From Roseiarcus sp963770275 (GTDB lineage: Bacteria > Pseudomonadota > Alphaproteobacteria > Rhizobiales > Beijerinckiaceae): DNA of 64,000 bases. A program made the position numbers and the translations under genes. The notes beneath the pieces are model-generated. The model saw only the letters and a program-made list of their open reading frames with translations, made no database searches and was not told where the DNA came from. The stretch lies in assembly GCA_963770275.1 (NCBI GenBank), contig CAVYPD010000006.1, positions 17,330 through 81,329 on the forward strand, in the 5' to 3' direction. Shown piece by piece: positions 45,471 through 54,742 of the stretch. Position 1 is the stretch's first letter. Every line of letters starts with the position of its first letter.

Positions 45471-48400
45471 ATGCTCAATTTCAGGAAAATCTCCGCCGCG
45501 AGCGACGGCGCGGCGATCCGCGCCTACATGACCCAGGACCAGCCGGAACCCGAGTCTCTCAAGGTCCATGGCGTCGCCCTCGACGGTCGCGACCTCGAAA
45601 CCGGGGAGCGCCTCACCGCCTACTACACAGGCCGGGGCGAGCGGGCGAACTGGCGGCCCGACATGGACCCACGCGTCGCGGCGGCGCTCGGCATCGCAAG
45701 CGCCCGCGCCGCTCCCCGCGACGGCCAGCTCGACGCCCTGTTCGAAGCGCGCCGCGCCGACACCGGCGAGGACTGGAGCCAGCATGTCCGGAAAAACTCC
45801 GGATTCGACTTCGTCTTCGCCCCCCACAAATCCGTGTCGCTGGCGGCCGAGTTCGCGCCGACCGAGGCCGAGCGGCAGATGATCCGCAACGCCATCCACG
45901 CCGCGAGCGACGACGCGCTCCGCTACGCCGCCCACGACCTCGGCTTCGCCCGAAAAGGGCATGCGGGAGAGAAAGGGGCGGAGGCAGGCGAGATCGGCTG
46001 GGTGACGTTCGCCCATGACGCGGCGCGGCCGACCGTCGCCGTCCAGAACGGGCCGGACGGCGCGACCTACCTCCTCGACGCGCCGATCGCCGGCGATCCG
46101 CATTACCATCTGCATAATTTCATTCCGAACCTCGTCGTCACCGACGACGGCCGGGTCGGCTCGATCGACTCGAAGGCGCTGACTGCCCACAAGGTCCCTG
46201 AATACGGAGCCTTCTTTCAGGCCCGCCTCGCCGACCGCCTGCGCTCGCTTGGGCTGAGGATCGGCCTCGACGCCGGCGGCGAGGCGGCCGTCGCCCTCGA
46301 CATCCCCGAGAGCGCCGTTGCGACCTTCTCGAAACGCGACCGGCAGGTGGTCGGCGACGCACAGCGCTACGCCCGCGAACACGCGATGGACTGGGACGAG
46401 CTCTCGCTCGAGCGCAAGAAACAGATGCTGCATGAGGCGAGCGCCGCCGGGCGGCTCGGCAAGACCAAGGAGGAAGCGCACGCGGTCTGGCGCGAGCAGG
46501 TCGCGGAGCTCGGATGGACGCCAACGTCCGTTCTCGGCGCGACGCCGCCAGTTGAGCGTACGTCCGACCAGCGGCGCGAGGCGGCTTACGCCTCCGCCTC
46601 CGCATCGCTCTCGGCGGAATTCCAGTTGAAAGCCGTCCTCGACGCTGAGCGCCTGCGGGTTCATGCGGCGCGCGGCCTGATCGAGGCAGGAGCCGCGGGC
46701 GGACGGGACGACGTCGACGCGGTCGTAAGCCTGATCGAGACGCGCGGCTTCGTCCACGACGGCAAGGCGGTCACGCTCATCTTCGGCCTGCACGAAGGCA
46801 AGGAGCGGATCAGCCACACCGAGCAACTCCGGATCGAGCAGAGCGTCGCCGAAATGTCGCGCGCGGCCGCCCGCGACCGCTCGGCCAACCTCTCCGACGC
46901 GGCGATCCGCGCGGCGATCGGGCGGGTCGAAGCCGACGACGCCGGCGTCCGGTTCTCGAAAGAGCAGCTCGCCGCCATCCATGCGTTGGGCGCCGGCGGA
47001 AAACTGTCGCTCCTGACCGGCGTCGCCGGTTCGGGCAAGACCACGCTTCTGAAGCCGCTGGTCGACGCCTGGCGCGACGACGGCCGAACGGTAATCGGCA
47101 TGTCGACAGCCTGGCGGCAGGCCGACGCCCTCCAGGAGGCCGGCGCCGACGAGACGATCGCGCTCCAGCCGCTCCTCAACGCGATCGACACGGGAGAATT
47201 TTCGGCGGACGAGAACACCGTCCTCATCGTCGACGAGATCAGCCAGATCGGTCCCCGCCCGATGCTGAAGCTCCTCGAGCTGCAGGCCAAAACCGGCATG
47301 ACCATCAAGATGCTCGGCGACCGGGAACAGGTGCAGTCGATCGAGGCGGGCGACACGATCGCGCTCCTGAAACGCGTTCTGCCGAAGTCCGCCATGCCCG
47401 AGGTGCTGACCGCTGTCCGCCAGAAGAACGACCGCGACCGCAAGATCGCCGCCCTCTTCCGCGACGGCAAAGCGGAAACAGCCCTCGCGATGAAGCGCGA
47501 GGACGGAACGGCGAGACTCCTCGAGGGCGACACCGACCAAGTGGTGCGGCAGATCGCCGACCTCTACATCGAGCGCAACGACGCGCTCAAATCCCAAGAC
47601 CCGAGCTACGGGGTGACGATCACCACGCTCACCAACGCCGAGGCGGCCGACATCAGCCGGGCGATCCGCGAGCGTCTCAAAGCCCGCGGCGAGATCGGGA
47701 CGGACGAGGCGACCTACAAGGCGGTCGTCTATCGGTCCGAGAAGCGAGAATTCTTCGACCTGCCCATCGCGACCGGCGATCGGCTGCGCATGTACCGGAA
47801 AACCGTCGCCGAGATCGACGGCAAGCGCGCCACGATCGGCAATAACGGCGACATCGTCGAGGTGGTCCGAAAGACGGCCGCCGGCCTCGTTCTGCGCAAC
47901 GCGCGCGGCCAGACGGCCGAGATCGACTGGAAGCGGCTCTCGGACCCGAAGACCGGGAGGCTCCTGCTCGGCTTCGGCCACGCCTTCACAATCGACGCCG
48001 CGCAGGGCATGAGCACCAAGGGCGAGCACATCAACGCCCTGCCGCATGGGACCGGGGCGACTTCGGCCTTCAAGACCTATACCGCCGAGAGCCGCGCCAC
48101 TGGCCGGACGCATACCCTCATCTCGAAGGCGGCTGTCCACGCCGCCGTGCAGCGGTCCCGGGCGCTCGGCGACGTCACGCCGATGACCGAGGACGATCTT
48201 TGGAAAGAGGTCGCCAAGAACGCGTCGGAAAAGCCTTACAAGGCGCTCGCGCTCGACATCGCCGGCAAAGCGCGCCGGCAGCACGACCGAGCCGTCGAGA
48301 TTGGGCTGTCCAACCACAATCGGATCGAGAAGGTCGCCGAGGAGCGGCCGGATCTCCGCGGCGAGATGAAGGCCTCCTATCAGGCGGGGCTTTTGCGCCA

Positions 48401-48602
48401 GACTTTCGAGCAGCAGCGCGACGCCCTCATGGCGCTGATGCAGACGATCGACGAGCAATTGAAACGCGCCGCCGGCGTGCTCGTCGACCATGCCAGGGCG
48501 ATGGCGACGGCGATCAAGGGCGCGCCTGTCGCTGGGACGGAGGCTCCCGATCGGCCCGAACCGCCAGCGCCAGCCCCCTCGGCGCGCGGCCCAAGCCTCT
48601 AA
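45471..48602 (+). CDS. MOBF conjugative relaxase-helicase (TrwC/TraI-like)
   Basis: 1043 residues, intact. The relaxase domain (1-300) has candidate nicking tyrosines Tyr19, Tyr51 and Tyr52, and the metal-binding three-His motif HYHLH at 211-215 inside GDPHYHLHNFIPNLVV. The helicase domain (from about 490) is RecD-like: LLTGVAGSGKTTLLKPLVDA near 520, VLIVDEISQIGPRP, MLGDREQVQSIEAGDTIALL. The relaxase nicks oriT, stays bound to the 5' end and is led to the T4SS by the coupling protein; the helicase unwinds the plasmid. It is the third gene of an operon with two coiled-coil proteins. It is among the longest frames here and shows no indel. Confidence 0.92.
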   Translation: MLNFRKISAASDGAAIRAYMTQDQPEPESLKVHGVALDGRDLETGERLTAYYTGRGERANWRPDMDPRVAAALGIASARAAPRDGQLDALFEARRADTGEDWSQHVRKNSGFDFVFAPHKSVSLAAEFAPTEAERQMIRNAIHAASDDALRYAAHDLGFARKGHAGEKGAEAGEIGWVTFAHDAARPTVAVQNGPDGATYLLDAPIAGDPHYHLHNFIPNLVVTDDGRVGSIDSKALTAHKVPEYGAFFQARLADRLRSLGLRIGLDAGGEAAVALDIPESAVATFSKRDRQVVGDAQRYAREHAMDWDELSLERKKQMLHEASAAGRLGKTKEEAHAVWREQVAELGWTPTSVLGATPPVERTSDQRREAAYASASASLSAEFQLKAVLDAERLRVHAARGLIEAGAAGGRDDVDAVVSLIETRGFVHDGKAVTLIFGLHEGKERISHTEQLRIEQSVAEMSRAAARDRSANLSDAAIRAAIGRVEADDAGVRFSKEQLAAIHALGAGGKLSLLTGVAGSGKTTLLKPLVDAWRDDGRTVIGMSTAWRQADALQEAGADETIALQPLLNAIDTGEFSADENTVLIVDEISQIGPRPMLKLLELQAKTGMTIKMLGDREQVQSIEAGDTIALLKRVLPKSAMPEVLTAVRQKNDRDRKIAALFRDGKAETALAMKREDGTARLLEGDTDQVVRQIADLYIERNDALKSQDPSYGVTITTLTNAEAADISRAIRERLKARGEIGTDEATYKAVVYRSEKREFFDLPIATGDRLRMYRKTVAEIDGKRATIGNNGDIVEVVRKTAAGLVLRNARGQTAEIDWKRLSDPKTGRLLLGFGHAFTIDAAQGMSTKGEHINALPHGTGATSAFKTYTAESRATGRTHTLISKAAVHAAVQRSRALGDVTPMTEDDLWKEVAKNASEKPYKALALDIAGKARRQHDRAVEIGLSNHNRIEKVAEERPDLRGEMKASYQAGLLRQTFEQQRDALMALMQTIDEQLKRAAGVLVDHARAMATAIKGAPVAGTEAPDRPEPPAPAPSARGPSL

Positions 48603-48833
48603 GGGTCACAACCCAATCAGTTGGACTGACTTCGCCTAAAAAGGGCGTCTCGAGTTCTCGATTGGATGGCAGCTTCCGGTCCCGAAGCGGGCCTACGCCG
48701 CTCGCGGCACGGCGTCCAACAGTGGCCGGAATCGGAATGGCAGGTCCGGAGCATGCAAGGCCAAAAAGCTGCCGTTCGTTCCAACTCGGCCTCTGCATGG
48801 TTCTAACAATCGATCGGAGGAGGCTTACGCTGA
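48603..48833. other. Spacer after the relaxase gene
   Basis: About 230 bases between the relaxase stop and the LysR stop. No gene, and no strong terminator was recognised. It is the junction between transfer genes and the metabolic cargo. Confidence 0.4.
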
Positions 48834-49747
48834 TCAGGGTCTTTGTTCACCTCGTGCAGGACGGTAGCGAAGCGCCTCAACCAGCACGGCGAAGGCGGCC
48901 GAAGGCTGTCGGCGGCTCGGATAGTAGAGGTGGTACCCCGCAAAGGGCGGGCACCAGCCTGTCAGCACCCGGACCAGGGTGCCGCGGTCGATAAGCTCCT
49001 CGACCTGCTGCTCGGTGAAGTAGGCGAGACCGAAGCCTTCGAGCGCGGCCTTCAGCATCAGCGAGGCGGTATTGAACACCAGCCTTCCATCCACCCGCAC
49101 GTTGAGTTCGCGACCGTTGCGCTCGAACTCCCAGGCATATATCCCGCGCTTAGCCGGAAGGCGCAGATTGATGCACTCGTGCTCGGTCAGATCACGGGGC
49201 GTGCGCGGCGCCGGGCGCCTCGCGAGATAATCCGGCGAGCCGACGACGGCCATCCGCATGGGGGGACCGATCCGCACCGCGATCATGTCCTTCGCGACGG
49301 TCTCGCCGAACCGCACGCCGGCATCGACCTGCTCGGCAACGATATCCGTCAGGCCGTAGTCGATGATCACCTCGACCTTGATGTCCGGATATTCGGACAG
49401 CAGCTTGCGGATCGCCGGCCAGAGCACAGCATCGGCCGCGTTCTCGGTCGCGGTCAGGCGGATCAGGCCCGCAGGCTTCTGGCGAAGCTCGCTCGCGCCG
49501 CAAGCGCCGCACCAATTTCCTTGATGCGCGGCGCTACCGTCTGGAGCAGGCGCTCGCCCGCCGGCGTCGGCGACACACTGCGTGTCGTCCGGTTCAGCAG
49601 GCGGATGCCGACCCGCGTCTCCAGGCCCCTGATCGTCTGGCTCAGCGCCGACTGCGACACGCCGAGCCTGATCGCGGCGCGGGTGAAGCTGCGCTCTTCC
49701 GCGACAGCGATCAGCGCCGCCAGGTCATCGAGGTGGTCTCCCGTCAT
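48834..49747 (-). CDS. LysR family transcription regulator, one frameshift
   Basis: Rejoined it is about 303 residues. The helix-turn-helix is clear (LAALIAVAEERSFTRAAIRL, GVSQSALSQTIRGLETRVGI, RLLNRTTRSVSPTPAGERLL); the effector domain includes AVLWPAIRKLLSEYPDIKVE and a regular C-terminus. The shift lies near 49495, where the other frame supplies ELRQKPAGLIRLTATENAAD. It diverges from the cupin gene over 122 bases that contain the ATTAG-GGG-CTAAT palindrome, so it likely regulates that operon. Confidence 0.85.
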
Positions 49748-49779
49748 TCATAAGTCCTGCCTAATGGCTCCTTCCACAT

Positions 49780-49792
49780 ATTAGGGGCTAAT
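49780..49792. promoter_or_regulatory. Candidate LysR operator
   Basis: ATTAGGGGCTAAT is a palindrome of the T-N11-A kind bound by LysR regulators, placed 33 bases before the lysR start and 78 bases before the cupin start. Confidence 0.55.
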
Positions 49793-49869
49793 CGTCAGGC
49801 AATGCAGTGGCCAGATTAGCCTCACGAGACGGGCGCCCTTCGCCCAGGTTGCCAGAGGATGGAAGCAGC

Positions 49870-50286
49870 ATGGACATCATTCGCGCAGGTTCGCAGCCGT
49901 CGGGAAAAGGCCCGGCCGAGTATTTCACCGGCACGGTCCGCATCGACCCCTTGAACGCGCCGCCGGAGCCGGCGCGCGTTTCGATGGCCCTCGTCACCTT
50001 CGAGCCAGGCGCGCGTACCGCATGGCATACCCATCCGCTCGGGCAGACGCTCATCGTCACCGCCGGATACGGCCGGGTGCAGCGCGAGGGCGGCCCGATC
50101 GAGGAAATCCGCCCTGGCGACGTCGTGTGGTTCCCACCCGGGGAGAAGCACTGGCACGGGGCCGGGCAGGCCACGGCGATGAGCCACATCGCCATCCAGG
50201 AAAAGCTGAACGGCTCGCCGGTGGACTGGATGGAGCAGGTGACAGACGCGCAATTTCAGGGCCGGCCCATGACGGACTCGCAGTGA
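49870..50286 (+). CDS. Small cupin domain protein
   Basis: 138 residues, one conserved double-stranded beta-helix. Metal ligands: the two His of WHTHPLGQTLIV, and the HWHG segment in WFPPGEKHWHGAGQ. Related cupins act as dioxygenase-like or hydroxynitrile lyase enzymes, so the reaction is open. The ATG at 49870 has GGAAG 6 bases upstream. First gene of an operon with tautomerase (1-base gap), aldo/keto reductase and SDR, all divergent from LysR. Confidence 0.8.
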   Translation: MDIIRAGSQPSGKGPAEYFTGTVRIDPLNAPPEPARVSMALVTFEPGARTAWHTHPLGQTLIVTAGYGRVQREGGPIEEIRPGDVVWFPPGEKHWHGAGQATAMSHIAIQEKLNGSPVDWMEQVTDAQFQGRPMTDSQ

Positions 50287-50287
50287 C

Positions 50288-50515
50288 ATGCCCCACGTCA
50301 TCGTCAAGCTTTGGCCCAAACCAGAGGCGCAAAAGCGGGCATTGGCCGACACCATTACGCAGGCTATGATGCAGCAGTTCGGTTACGGCGACGACGCGGT
50401 CTCAGTCAGCTTCGAAGAGATTGCGCCGGCGGACTGGACCGAGAAAGTCTACAAGCCCGACATCCTCAACGGCGCCGGCACGCTCTACAAAAAGCCGGGT
50501 TACCACCCGTCATGA
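50288..50515 (+). CDS. 4-oxalocrotonate tautomerase family protein
   Basis: 75 residues, MPHVIVKLWPKPEAQKRALA then DTITQAMMQQFGYGDDAVSV. The catalytic N-terminal Pro exposed after Met removal is present. The subunit size fits the family. It starts one base after the cupin stop, so it is translationally coupled. Tautomerases of this kind interconvert keto and enol forms or dehalogenate small acids; the substrate is unknown. Confidence 0.85.
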   Translation: MPHVIVKLWPKPEAQKRALADTITQAMMQQFGYGDDAVSVSFEEIAPADWTEKVYKPDILNGAGTLYKKPGYHPS

Positions 50516-50684
50516 GGACCGCCGAAATGTCGGCATCAGCGCCGGTCCTGCGTCTCGCACCTTCGGTCGCGGGGGCGGTCGCCACGACGATCGCCGACGA
50601 CCGTCGCCTGATCGATACGACCCCGGCCCATCTCGAGCAGCAGCAGGTCGGCCAACACATCCGAAACAGCGAAAGATATGTAAG

Positions 50685-51611
50685 ATGATCTTGGAAGAGA
50701 CCTTCACCCTATCGAACGGCGTGAACATCCCGAAGCTGGGACTGGGGACCTGGCGGATTGAAGACGCTGCCGTCGAGCAGGTGGTCCGCGACGCTGTCAA
50801 GATCGGCTACCGCCATTTCGATACCGCCCAGGCCTATGCGAACGAGCGCGGTGTGGGCGAAGGCCTGCGCGCCAGCGGCATCCCGCGCAGCGACCTTTTC
50901 GTGACCACGAAGCTTGCCGCCGAATGCAAGACCTACGCGGAGGCAAAAGACCGCATTGACGGCTCGCTGAGCACGCTCGGCATGGATCATATCGACCTGA
51001 TGCTGATCCACAGCCCGCAGCCCTGGTCCGAGTTTCGCGAAGGCGCTCATTTCTACGAAGGTAATCTGGAGGCGTGGCGCGCGCTCGAAGAGGCCTATGG
51101 CGCGGGCAAGCTGCGCGCGATCGGCGTCTCCAATTTCGAACGGACGGACCTGGACAACCTCCTCGACAACGGCGTCGTCAAGCCGATGGTCAACCAGATT
51201 CTCGCCCATGTCAGCAGCACGCCGTTCGACCTGATCGAGTACAGCCGCAGCAAGGGCATGCTGGTTGAGGCCTATTCCCCGGTGGCCCACGGGGCGGTGC
51301 TGAACAACCCCGACCTTGCGGCGCTCGCCGGAAGATATGGCGTCAGCATCCCCCAGCTTTGCATTCGATACTGCCTCCAACTCGGGCTCTTGCCGCTGCC
51401 GAAGACCGCCAATCCCGAGCATCTGCGCAGCAATGCGGCCGTGGATTTCGTGATCTCTGACGCGGACATGGAGACGCTGACGAACGCCAGGGCCATTGGA
51501 GACTATGGCGAGGCGAGCATGTTCCCGGTGTTCGGCAAGAAGCGGCAGATCGAAGGCGCCTCCGGGGCCACGCCTCATGGGGCGGGAATGCAGCGCGGCA
51601 CCATCGGATAG
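50685..51611 (+). CDS. Aldo/keto reductase
   Basis: 308 residues, a TIM-barrel NADPH oxidoreductase. Start FTLSNGVNIPKLGLGTWRI; catalytic tetrad members seen as Asp and Tyr in HFDTAQAYANE, Lys in VTTKLAA and His in LMLIHSPQPW; cofactor site in LPLPKTANPEHLRSN. The ATG at 50685 is chosen where resemblance begins; the ribosome site is weak (GAAAG). A 58-codon frame at 50512-50688, coupled to the tautomerase stop, fills the gap but has no family. Third enzyme of the cargo operon. Confidence 0.88.
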   Translation: MILEETFTLSNGVNIPKLGLGTWRIEDAAVEQVVRDAVKIGYRHFDTAQAYANERGVGEGLRASGIPRSDLFVTTKLAAECKTYAEAKDRIDGSLSTLGMDHIDLMLIHSPQPWSEFREGAHFYEGNLEAWRALEEAYGAGKLRAIGVSNFERTDLDNLLDNGVVKPMVNQILAHVSSTPFDLIEYSRSKGMLVEAYSPVAHGAVLNNPDLAALAGRYGVSIPQLCIRYCLQLGLLPLPKTANPEHLRSNAAVDFVISDADMETLTNARAIGDYGEASMFPVFGKKRQIEGASGATPHGAGMQRGTIG

Positions 51612-51652
51612 AGCGCCGTTACAATAGTCCATCAATCGTAGAAGGTCGAACC

Positions 51653-52409
51653 ATGTCCAACTCCCGTCGCTTCATTGGCAAAGTCGCCTTCGTGACCGGC
51701 GCTGCCAGCGGCATCGGCCGCGCCACCGCTGTTGCGTTCGCTGCCGAGGGTGCGCGCGTGGCGATCCTCGACCGTACCGAGACCGCTTTGCACGAGACCG
51801 CCCAAAGCGGTCGGGAACGCAGGCGGCGAGGTGCTGACACTCGCTTGCGATGTGTCGAAGCCGGAGGAGGTCGAGGCGGCCGTCGCCCGCACGGTTGAGA
51901 GGTTCGGCCGGCTCGATATCGCCTTCAACAATGCCGGCGTGGAGAACAAGGCGGCACCGGTTGCCGAGATCGAGCTTGAGGAGTGGGACCGTATTCTCGA
52001 CATCAACCTGCGCGGCACCTTCGTCTGCATGAAGCACGAACTGACGCAGATGGTGCGGCAGGGCGGCGGCGTGGTCGTCAACACGTCGTCGGGAGCGGGC
52101 ATCCGTGGCATCGCCGGTGGCGCCGCCTATGCCGCCTCCAAGCATGCAATCATCGGCCTGACCAAGTCCGCCGCACTCGACTACGCCAAGTCGAACATCC
52201 GCGTGAACGCGGTTCTCCCTGGCAACATCGAAACGCCGATGATGGATCGTTTCACGGGAGGCGACATCCAGAAGGCCATCGATCTTGAGCCGGTCGGACG
52301 CTTGGGCAAGCCCGAAGAGATCGCAGACGCCGTGCTCTGGATGAGTGCGGACCTCGGCGCTTTCGTCACCGGGGCATCGATCTCGGTAGACGGTGGCTGG
52401 TCCCTTTAA
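51653..52409 (+). CDS. Short-chain dehydrogenase/reductase, one frameshift
   Basis: Rejoined about 251 residues. GAASGIGRATAVAFAAEGAR binds the cofactor; NNAGVENKAAP, SSGAGIRG and YAASKHAI hold the active-site Ser-Tyr-Lys, and VTGASISVDGGWSL closes the fold. An extra base near 51805 (GCCCAAAGCGG) breaks the frame after about 50 residues; removing it restores AVGNAGGEVLTLACDVSKPE. Last gene of the cupin operon; substrate unknown. Confidence 0.85.
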
Positions 52410-52628
52410 TCTTTGCAAGGATGCGGCCTGCCTGCCTCCTCTCTCGAAGGATCGAAAGCGGACTGGTGGCAAATCACCCAACCCAGCCATTTGCCGGTGC
52501 GCCCGCGAACGACTGCTCTGGAGAAACGGTGCGGGTTGTCCGATCGGCCATAATGGGCGCTAGTCGGCCGTAAGCGCGGCAATACTGCCAAGTCCGCTAT
52601 CCGCCCAAAGGGGAAGTTGCGGATCGTG
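52410..52628. other. Spacer between convergent SDR and ligase genes
   Basis: About 220 bases. No gene supported and no clear terminator hairpin with a T-run. Confidence 0.35.
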
Positions 52629-53660
52629 TTATTGACTGCTGGCGGTCTCGCGTCGCACCTGATCGGCCGGCTTGTCTTCTCGCAGCCCGACGTAAACCGT
52701 GTGCCGCAATAGGTTGTCCGCCGTCCAAGTCAAATACGTGATCTCCGCAACAAGCTTCGGCTCGACCCAATGAACCCGCGACAGGACGAGCGGCGAGCCG
52801 TAGCGCGTGCTCCGGGGCGGCGGAACGCTCAGACGCGAGGTCTTTCGAGCTAGCGGATTTAGGCGATGCCGCAGATCGGCAAGCACCTTGACAGACATCC
52901 CTGTGCCCACGCGGCCGGCATAGATGAGCTTGCCGTCATCGGTGTAGTAACCGAGCAGCAGCGCTCCGAGATGAGGCCGCGTGCCTTCCGGATCCGACCA
53001 ACCCACGACGACGAACTCTTGGCGGTTGAGCGCTTTCGCTTTTCGCCATAGCCCGCGGTTTCCTGGCGCGTAGGGCGCATCGATGGTCTTGGACACCACG
53101 CCCTCGAAGCCAAGCTTGCCGGCGTGTTTCAGGATAAGCTCGCCGTCACGCGCCTCATGACCATTGAATTGAAGGCCAGGCTTGTCCTTGACCAACGGCT
53201 CGAGAAGCGCTTTGCGCTCGATGAGCTGAAGGTTCGAGACATCCCAACCGCCAAGATGCAAGAGATCGAAAGCGTAATAGACGAGGTGCACGCCGCGTTC
53301 GCCATCGGTCGCCGCCTGCGTCTGGGCGAAGCTGGGCAAACCGGCCTCGTCGACACCGCAGAGTTCGCCGTCGATATAGGCGGTTTTCACCCTCACATTG
53401 GCCAGCGCCGCGATGGCGCTCGGATATTTGTTGGTCCAGTCGAGGCCAGTTCGGGTGAGCAGCTGAACCCGACCATTGTCGATGCGCGCGGCCATGCGGA
53501 ATCCGTCCAGTTTGATTTCATGCACCCACTGAGGCCCTGACGGTGGCTTCTCGACGGGCTGGGAAAGCTGAGGAGGAACAAACTGCGGGAGAGGAGCGTC
53601 GCGGCCGGATGGACCGGCCTTAGTGCCCTGAGGGGCGGGACGCTTAACAACGCGGGACAT
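52629..53660 (-). CDS. ATP-dependent DNA ligase, LigD ligase-domain type
   Basis: 343 residues, intact. The nucleotidyl Lys lies in HEIKLDGFRM near residue 50, DGELCGVDEAG, YYAFDLLHLGGWDVS, LGFEGVVSKTIDAPYAPG and WRKAKALNRQEFVVVGWSDP are ligase motifs III, IIIa, IV and V with the OB fold after them. It has no phosphoesterase or polymerase domain. AAGGAGGGCGAGG precedes the ATG. Such stand-alone ligases back up LigD in end joining. It ends the cargo and is the second such ligase in the window. Confidence 0.88.
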   Translation of the reverse strand: MSRVVKRPAPQGTKAGPSGRDAPLPQFVPPQLSQPVEKPPSGPQWVHEIKLDGFRMAARIDNGRVQLLTRTGLDWTNKYPSAIAALANVRVKTAYIDGELCGVDEAGLPSFAQTQAATDGERGVHLVYYAFDLLHLGGWDVSNLQLIERKALLEPLVKDKPGLQFNGHEARDGELILKHAGKLGFEGVVSKTIDAPYAPGNRGLWRKAKALNRQEFVVVGWSDPEGTRPHLGALLLGYYTDDGKLIYAGRVGTGMSVKVLADLRHRLNPLARKTSRLSVPPPRSTRYGSPLVLSRVHWVEPKLVAEITYLTWTADNLLRHTVYVGLREDKPADQVRRETASSQ

Positions 53661-53929
53661 GCCTCGCCCTCCTTACCCTCCCGTGGATGGTCGACCCTTC
53701 TAAACTTCGGCTCTGTAGGTGGTAGCATGAAGCGCACCATCCAATCCCCAACGGCAGTCGCTGCCCCGATCGAGAAACCCTCGCCGCCTGCTAGTGTTTC
53801 TCTTCGCCGGGCTAAAGATCGCTTTTCGAGGCATCTGCGCGAGGCCAGACCGGTCGTCTATAGGTCGGCGGGTCCTTCTCGCGCCCGCCGAGCTCGACTC
53901 GGCGATCGAGAGCCGCTGACCGACACGTC
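53661..53929. other. Spacer between the ligase gene and the dot operon end
   Basis: About 270 bases. An open plus-strand frame from 53727 has Arg-rich, unnatural composition, and no gene is supported. Confidence 0.35.
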
Positions 53930-54085
53930 TCACCAACGATGATGACCAAACATGTTATGCGCAACCTCGCGCCCGATCCCCCAGCCAAACCCATGGACGA
54001 CCGAGCGCATGAGCCCGGCGCCCTGGTCGGGCGCAAAGACCGCGACCGCGCCAGCGATAAGGCCCACAATGACGAGGGTTCTCAT
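53930..54085 (-). CDS. Small one-helix membrane protein at the end of the dot operon
   Basis: 51 residues: MRTLVIVGLIAGAVAVFAPD then QGAGLMRSVVHGFGWGIGRE and VAHNMFGHHRW. AAGGAG is 7 bases before the ATG, and the start overlaps the DUF2726 gene stop (ATGA). One N-terminal hydrophobic helix could be an anchor or an uncleaved signal. No family recognised; location suggests a transfer accessory. Confidence 0.6.
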   Translation of the reverse strand: MRTLVIVGLIAGAVAVFAPDQGAGLMRSVVHGFGWGIGREVAHNMFGHHRW

Positions 54086-54714
54086 GAGTTCGCTCCTTCC
54101 ATTCGGGGGGGCAAGGTGAAGAGCCCGGCACGGGCGCACATGACGCGCAGTTCATCGACGGAATAGGCGCGCCTCGCCTTCACCCGCATGAGCGGCAGTC
54201 CGATCTCGAGGAACACCGCATTGACGAAGGCGTCCCGTTGCTGGCGCTCGGGCAGGAGGTGGCTGCGGTCGTCGACCTCGATCGCGGCGACCGGATCGAG
54301 GGTCAAGACGTCGCAGATCACGAAATCGACGCTCTTCGCCATGACGCCGTTCAACGCCTGGCGGCGGGAGGCCGGGTTGGCGCCAAGCGTCGGGCTCACA
54401 AGCTCGGCAAGGCGCACCTGAGCGAAAGCGCGATAGTTCCGGCCGAGCGCGGCGTCGAGCGTCATCAGAAAGGACTTTTCGTTGGTGGTCAGGAATCGGC
54501 CGCGCTGATAGCCGGCGCGGCCAGCGCCGCGCAGACCACCCATTATGAAGACGACCCCTGCGGCGAACGCCGCGAGATAGAAGAGCGCCGCCGGACGATC
54601 GAGAAGCGCTTCGAGACCCCTTCCCCAACCGGCTCCGAACGCATGGGCCACAGAGGCCAGCGTCTCAGTCATCTGCGCCGCGGCGTCGGACAGCGCGTCG
54701 AGGAAGAGGCTCAT
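54082..54714 (-). CDS. Membrane protein with DUF2726 domain
   Basis: 210 residues. One membrane helix at about 42-60 (AALFYLAAFAAGVVFIMGGL), then a DUF2726 domain (about 75-205): LTTNEKSFLMTLDAAL, QVRLAELVSPTLG, VDFVICDVLTLDPVAAIEVD, DDRSHLLPERQQRDAF and EIGLPLMRVKARRAYSVDEL. The fold is nuclease-like (Vsr/restriction-type), with the Asp/Glu-x-Asp pattern in IEVDD. In several transfer regions such a protein lies beside the coupling protein. It starts 28 bases after it. DNA-related function is inferred from the fold. Confidence 0.7.
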   Translation of the reverse strand: MSLFLDALSDAAAQMTETLASVAHAFGAGWGRGLEALLDRPAALFYLAAFAAGVVFIMGGLRGAGRAGYQRGRFLTTNEKSFLMTLDAALGRNYRAFAQVRLAELVSPTLGANPASRRQALNGVMAKSVDFVICDVLTLDPVAAIEVDDRSHLLPERQQRDAFVNAVFLEIGLPLMRVKARRAYSVDELRVMCARAGLFTLPPRMEGANS

Positions 54715-54742
54715 TGACGCTTCCCCGAACCAGGTCCCCAAA

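Noticed and set aside
45228..48491. Open minus-strand frame of 1087 codons antisense to the relaxase
   Set aside because: The relaxase on the plus strand has complete family motifs; the antisense frame has none and is a shadow of the codon bias.
50512..50688. 58-codon frame coupled to the tautomerase stop
   Set aside because: The ATGA overlap is suggestive, but composition is weak and no family is recognised; it may be a leader before the aldo/keto reductase.
53727..53942. 71-codon plus-strand frame between the ligase and dot operon
   Set aside because: Arg/Pro-rich, no ribosome site, and overlaps the end of the 51-residue gene on the other strand.
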